Assembly (NCBI GenBank): GCA_023396465.1
Contig: JAEWWF010000014.1
Span: forward strand, 1 to 10,065
Origin: Pseudomonadota bacterium
GTDB taxonomy: Bacteria > Pseudomonadota > Alphaproteobacteria > Rhodospirillales > Rhodospirillaceae
Length of the DNA: 10,065 nucleotides
Direction of reading: 5' to 3'
Each line of letters starts with the position of its first letter. Within the stretch, counting starts at the first letter, position 1. This document shows, piece after piece, positions 7,305 through 10,065 of the stretch. The position numbers and the translations under genes are program-made. The notes under the pieces are model-generated. The model was not told the origin of the DNA, made no database searches, and saw only the letters and a program-made list of their open reading frames with translations.

Positions 7305-8627
7305 TCAGTCCAGTTCGTTCAGCACATCGCGGATGGTGGAGAAGATAATGTCGATGTGTTCCTTTTCGATGATCAGCGGCGGCGACAGGGCGATGATGTC
7401 GCCAGTGGTGCGGATCAGCACGCCGCGATCATAGCACTTCAGGAAGGCCTCGAAGGCGCGCGCCGTCGGCTTGCCCTCGCGCGGCTCCAGCTCGATGCCG
7501 GCGATCAGGCCCATGTTGCGCAGGTCGATGACGTGGCGGGCGCCCTTCAGGCTGTGCACCGCCTCTTCCCAATACGGCGCCATCTCGGCGCAACGCTCGA
7601 ACAGGCCCTCGTCGCGGTAGACGTCCATGGTGGCGAGGCCGGCGGCGCAGGCGAGCGGGTGGCCGGAGTAGGTGTAGCCATGGAACAGCTCGATGGCGCC
7701 TTCGGGGCCGGTCATGAAGGCATCGTAGATGTGCTTGCGGGCGAACACGCAACCCATGGGCACGGCGCCGTTGGTCAGGCCCTTGGCGGCGGTCACCAGG
7801 TCGGGCATGACGCCGAAGTGGTCCACCGCGAAGGCGCTGCCGAGGCGGCCGAAGCCGGTGATGACCTCGTCGAAGATCAGCAGGATGCCGTGCTTGTCGC
7901 AGATGGCGCGCAGGCGCTCCAGGTAGCCCTTGGGCGGCATCAGCACGCCGGTGGAGCCGGCCATGGGCTCGACGATGACGGCGGCGATGGTTTCCGCCCC
8001 ATGCAGGGCGACGATGCGCTCCAGATCGTCGGCCAGTTCGGCGCCATGCTCCGGCTGCCCGCGCGAGAAGGCGTTCTTCTCCGGCAGGTGGGTGTGGCGC
8101 ATGTGGTCGACGCCGGCCAGCAGCGAGCCGAAGAAGCGGCGGTTGTTGACGATGCCGCCGACTGAAATGCCGCCGAAGCCGACGCCGTGATAGCCGCGCT
8201 CGCGCCCGATCAGGCGGGTGCGGGAGGCGTCGCCACGGGCACGGTGGTAGGCGAGCGCGATCTTCAGCGCCGTATCGACGCTCTCCGACCCCGAGTTGGT
8301 GTAGAACACATGGTCAAGGTCGCCCGGCATCATGGACACCAGACGGCTCGCCAGCTCGAACGCCTTCGGGTGGCCCATCTGGAAGGCGGGGGCGTAATCC
8401 ATCTCCGCCGCCTGCTTCTGGATCGCCTGGGTGATCTTCGGGTTGCCGTGGCCGGCGTTGACGCACCACAGGCCGGCGGTGCCGTCCACCACCTTGCGCC
8501 CCTCGGACGTGGTGTAGTGCATGCCCTCGGCAGCGACGAACATGCGCGGCGCCGACTTGAACTGCCGGTTGGCCGTGAACGGCATCCAGAACGGGCCAAG
8601 ATCGTTGACGTTGGGCGCGTCCAGCAT
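7305..8627 (-). CDS. Class III omega-aminotransferase, probable beta-alanine:pyruvate transaminase
   Basis: A 440-residue PLP enzyme of fold type I, class III. It most likely moves the amino group of beta-alanine (or 3-aminoisobutyrate from thymine) to pyruvate, giving malonate semialdehyde and L-alanine. Seen: NSGSESVDTALK (111-122), which holds the cofactor phosphate; GYHG (145-148); FDEVITGFGR (252-261) with Asp253 for the pyridine nitrogen; the PLP lysine Lys282 in TAAKGLTNGAVPMG; and the substrate-carboxylate arginine Arg406 in LIRTTGDIIALSPP, as in Pseudomonas beta-alanine:pyruvate aminotransferase. The N-terminal FWMPFTANRQFK block is typical of that subgroup. The ATG at 8627 has GGAGGT five bases upstream. 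It heads the unit with ald and mmsA and is divergent from a PuuR-like regulator. Taurine, hypotaurine or another omega-amino acid are alternative substrates; the pyrimidine genes nearby favour beta-alanine. Confidence 0.92.
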   Translation of the reverse strand: MLDAPNVNDLGPFWMPFTANRQFKSAPRMFVAAEGMHYTTSEGRKVVDGTAGLWCVNAGHGNPKITQAIQKQAAEMDYAPAFQMGHPKAFELASRLVSMMPGDLDHVFYTNSGSESVDTALKIALAYHRARGDASRTRLIGRERGYHGVGFGGISVGGIVNNRRFFGSLLAGVDHMRHTHLPEKNAFSRGQPEHGAELADDLERIVALHGAETIAAVIVEPMAGSTGVLMPPKGYLERLRAICDKHGILLIFDEVITGFGRLGSAFAVDHFGVMPDLVTAAKGLTNGAVPMGCVFARKHIYDAFMTGPEGAIELFHGYTYSGHPLACAAGLATMDVYRDEGLFERCAEMAPYWEEAVHSLKGARHVIDLRNMGLIAGIELEPREGKPTARAFEAFLKCYDRGVLIRTTGDIIALSPPLIIEKEHIDIIFSTIRDVLNELD

Positions 8628-8801
8628 GAAGACCTCCGTGGGGGCTGGGTTTGTGGCCGGTTGGGCCGGCTTTCTGCCAGGCTCCCACTGCGCCGGGCGC
8701 TTAACAAGCCGTTTTCTTGCGCTGGCTTAAGTGCTTGAAAAGACAGATGCGGCGGTGCACCGTGTTCAGGATCGTGAACACGCTTAACGGGGTGCCCGGG
8801 C
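8628..8801. promoter_or_regulatory. Divergent control region between the aminotransferase and the XRE-cupin regulator
   Basis: 174 bases without a gene. A less GC-rich patch (about 8700-8745) probably holds one or both promoters, but no clear -35/-10 pair stands out on either strand. CGCTTAAC occurs at 8698-8705 and 8781-8788, with the related palindrome CTTAAG at 8726-8731 between them. The long palindrome at 8761-8782 is listed separately. Confidence 0.55.
8761..8782. promoter_or_regulatory. 22-bp near-perfect palindrome, candidate operator of the XRE-cupin regulator
   Basis: CGTGTTCA and TGAACACG are perfectly inverted around GGATCG. Within the spacer GATC continues the symmetry, leaving one mismatched pair. 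It lies 19 bp before the regulator ATG and about 135 bp upstream of the aminotransferase ATG. The TGAACA half resembles part of the E. coli PuuR site (recalled, TGAACA). Autoregulation and control of the divergent aminotransferase operon are likely but unproven. Confidence 0.5.
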
Positions 8802-9356
8802 ATGACCCTGAACATCGGTGCGAGATTGCGCGCCGTGCGCCAGCAGCACGGCCTGTCGCAGCGGGAGCTGGCGCGGCGGGCGGGCGTGACCAACGCCACC
8901 GTCTCGCTGATCGAAAGCAACGGCATCAACCCCTCGGTCGGCAGCCTGAAGCGGGTGCTCGACGGCATCCCCATGGGGCTGTCGGAGTTCTTCGCCTTCG
9001 AGTTGCCAGAAGAAGCCGAGCGCAAGGTGTTCTTTCCCGCCAACGAACTGGTGGAGATCGGGCGCGGCGGCATCAGCTACCGGCAGGTGGGCACCGACCT
9101 CACCGGCCGCGCCCTGCAACTGATCGACGAGCGGTATGCCCCCGGCGCCGACACCGGCAAGATCCTGCTGCGGCACGAGGGCGAGGAAGGCGGCGTCATC
9201 ATCTCCGGTCGGCTGGAGGTGACGGTGGCGGAGCAGAAGCGGGTGCTCGGCCCCGGCGACGCCTATCTGTTCGACAGCCGCCTGCCGCACCGCTTCCGCA
9301 ACATCGGTGACGAGCCCTGCACGGTGATTTCCGCCTGCACCCCGCCGAGCTTCTGA
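8802..9356 (+). CDS. PuuR-like XRE-cupin transcriptional regulator
   Basis: A 184-residue regulator with an N-terminal XRE helix-turn-helix (about residues 7-60; LSQRELARRAGVTNATVSLI at 18-37) and a C-terminal cupin. Length, domain order and the ending SACTPPSF are very close to E. coli PuuR (185 residues, putrescine-responsive repressor, from memory). Cupin motifs: RHEGEEGGVIISG (124-136), with His125 and Glu129 as likely metal or ligand contacts, and PGDAYLFDSRLPHRFRN (151-167) with His163. Regulators of this type next to omega-amino acid catabolic genes usually sense the pathway amine or amino acid, here perhaps beta-alanine (inference). The start is ATG at 8802 with GGGG-containing purines upstream. 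It is divergent from the aminotransferase-ald-mmsA unit and 24 bp ahead of the nitroreductase, with which it is probably cotranscribed. Confidence 0.9.
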   Translation: MTLNIGARLRAVRQQHGLSQRELARRAGVTNATVSLIESNGINPSVGSLKRVLDGIPMGLSEFFAFELPEEAERKVFFPANELVEIGRGGISYRQVGTDLTGRALQLIDERYAPGADTGKILLRHEGEEGGVIISGRLEVTVAEQKRVLGPGDAYLFDSRLPHRFRNIGDEPCTVISACTPPSF

Positions 9357-9380
9357 CCCTCAAGGACAAGGAGACGCGCC

Positions 9381-9953
9381 ATGACCAGCCGCCATCCGGC
9401 CATCGACCTGATCCTCAGCCGCCGCAGCGTGGCGCCGCGCCGCTTGGCCGTGCCGGGGCCATCGGCGGAGGAACTCCACACCCTCATCGCCTGCGCCGTC
9501 ACCGCGCCTGATCATGGCGACCTGCGGCCGTGGCGGTTCCTGCGGGTGGCGCCGGAGTCGCGGGCGCGGCTGGCCGAGGCTTTCGTCGCCGCCAAGCGCG
9601 AGCAGGAGGCGGAGCCGACCGAGGTGGCGCTCGACCGCGCCCGCGCCAAGGCGCACAAGGAGCCGGAAACCCTGGTGGTGATCTTCCGCCCCGACCGTGC
9701 CGCCAGCATCCCGGTGCAGGAACAGGCCATGAGCGTCGGCGCCGCCTGCGAGAACATCCTGCTCGCCGCCGAGGCCATGGGCTACGGCGGCATGCTCGTC
9801 AGCGGCGGCGAGGTGACGACGGCCGCCTTGCGCGAGGCCTTCGGTCTGGCCGAGGGGGAAGAGCTGGTGGGCTTCATCGGCCTCGGCACCGTCGCCAACC
9901 CGCCCGGCCCGCGCGACCGGCCGGCGCCGGAGGACGTGCTGGCGGAGTGGTAG
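9381..9953 (+). CDS. YdjA-type nitroreductase-family flavoprotein
   Basis: A 190-residue FMN-dependent NAD(P)H oxidoreductase of the nitroreductase superfamily, closest in pattern to the small E. coli YdjA group. Seen: the N-terminal RRS (14-16) that contacts FMN phosphate, TAPDHGDLRPW (41-51) typical of the YdjA subgroup, PVQEQAMSVGAACENILLAA (111-130) and GFIGLGT near the C-terminus (164-170). The physiological substrate of YdjA-type proteins is not established. The ATG at 9381 has AAGGAGA six bases upstream and follows the XRE-cupin gene by 24 bp, suggesting one operon. Although RutE of the Rut pathway is also a nitroreductase-family protein that reduces malonate semialdehyde, this protein does not resemble RutE in its motifs, so a side role on semialdehydes here is only a guess. 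Confidence 0.88.
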   Translation: MTSRHPAIDLILSRRSVAPRRLAVPGPSAEELHTLIACAVTAPDHGDLRPWRFLRVAPESRARLAEAFVAAKREQEAEPTEVALDRARAKAHKEPETLVVIFRPDRAASIPVQEQAMSVGAACENILLAAEAMGYGGMLVSGGEVTTAALREAFGLAEGEELVGFIGLGTVANPPGPRDRPAPEDVLAEW

Positions 9954-10019
9954 GCGCGGGGCGGTCTTAGAGGCTGTTTGAAAAAGGCTTGAGCGCCTGA
10001 GGCGGGGATGATTCAAGCT

Positions 10020-10040
10020 GTCGATGTGGAACACATCGAC
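10020..10040 (+). promoter_or_regulatory. Hairpin enclosing the transposase start codon
   Basis: GTCGATGTG and CACATCGAC form a perfect 9-bp stem with a GAA loop. The presumed transposase ATG (10024-10026) lies in the left arm, so the fold would block initiation. Hairpins at transposase starts are known in several IS families as a guard against translation of read-through transcripts. Confidence 0.5.
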
Positions 10041-10065
10041 GCGCAGCCGCATGGCGGCCATTGAA
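10024..10065 (+). CDS. Start of an IS5-family transposase, truncated by window edge
   Basis: Only 14 codons are visible (MWNTSTRSRMAAIE). IS5-family transposases of the alphaproteobacterial type often begin with MW-(N/T)-x-x-(T)-R and a short MAxI segment before the conserved domain (recalled). The fragment is too short to prove this alone; it is supported by the preceding IS-like end. No good ribosome binding site is visible before this ATG. Confidence 0.45.
   Translation, partial: MWNTSTRSRMAAIE

Larger units (their letters stand above)
9968..10065 (+). mobile_element. Probable left end of an IS5-family insertion sequence, cut by window edge
   Basis: Just after the nitroreductase stop the sequence TTAGAGGCTGTTTGAAAAAG appears, which has the look of an IS5-family terminal inverted repeat (GAGGCTGTTTGAAAA-type ends, by recall). 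About 50 bases further a transposase-like reading frame begins and runs off the edge. The right end is outside the window, so the terminal repeat and target duplication cannot be verified. Confidence 0.55.

Noticed and set aside
8641..8700. Sigma54-like promoter (GG-N10-GC within CTGGCAGAAAGCCGGC, minus strand) before the aminotransferase
   Set aside because: The conserved TTGCA part of the -12 element is missing, so the match is only the minimal dinucleotides.
9360..10061. Minus-strand 233-codon open frame across the nitroreductase and IS end
   Set aside because: It is antisense to a clear flavoprotein and spans the probable IS boundary; no domain is visible.

Overview
The window is GC-rich throughout, with the third-position G/C bias and protein sequences typical of an alphaproteobacterium. 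A Rhodospirillales/Azospirillum-like host is my best guess, from general impression only. Its central theme is catabolism of uracil/thymine by the reductive pathway, followed by breakdown of the beta-amino acid product to a central acyl-CoA.

Layout. (1) 1-2391, minus strand: the 5' part of preT (dihydropyrimidine dehydrogenase flavoprotein subunit, cut by the left edge), preceded in transcription order by an M20-family beta-ureidopropionase/N-carbamoyl amino acid hydrolase. The missing partners (PreA and dihydropyrimidinase) would be expected just beyond the left edge. (2) 2392-2907: a long intergenic region. It holds a perfect TGACCGATCGGTCA palindrome overlapping the -35 of a plausible promoter for the minus-strand operon, then an unusually long (about 445 nt) GC-rich leader with several strong hairpins and no convincing gene. 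(3) 2908-3549, plus: a RutR-like TetR regulator, the natural ligand of that palindrome. (4) 3625-4395, plus: a PAPS-dependent sulfotransferase with a TTG start and codon use unlike its neighbours, which looks like an insertion into the catabolic locus. (5) 4537-8627, minus: class III aminotransferase (beta-alanine:pyruvate type), alanine dehydrogenase (ald) and CoA-acylating (methyl)malonate-semialdehyde dehydrogenase (mmsA), in that transcription order, ending at a hairpin terminator near 4421-4449. A 28-bp imperfect inverted repeat built from CACCAAG units lies between the aminotransferase and ald. (6) 8802-9953, plus: a divergently transcribed PuuR-like XRE-cupin regulator and a YdjA-type nitroreductase, 24 bp apart and probably one operon. 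(7) 9968-10065: probable left end of an IS5-family insertion sequence with the first codons of its transposase.

How the genes work together (inference from family knowledge). PreT with PreA reduces uracil to dihydrouracil, and dihydropyrimidinase opens the ring. The M20 enzyme then hydrolyses N-carbamoyl-beta-alanine to beta-alanine, CO2 and NH3. The aminotransferase transfers the amino group from beta-alanine to pyruvate, giving malonate semialdehyde and L-alanine, and Ald returns L-alanine to pyruvate and ammonia. MmsA converts malonate semialdehyde to acetyl-CoA (or the methyl form, from thymine, to propionyl-CoA). The upper half appears to answer to a RutR-like repressor and the lower half to a PuuR-like regulator. 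The least explained parts are the long structured leader of the upper operon, the sulfotransferase between the halves, and the repeat hairpin inside the lower operon.
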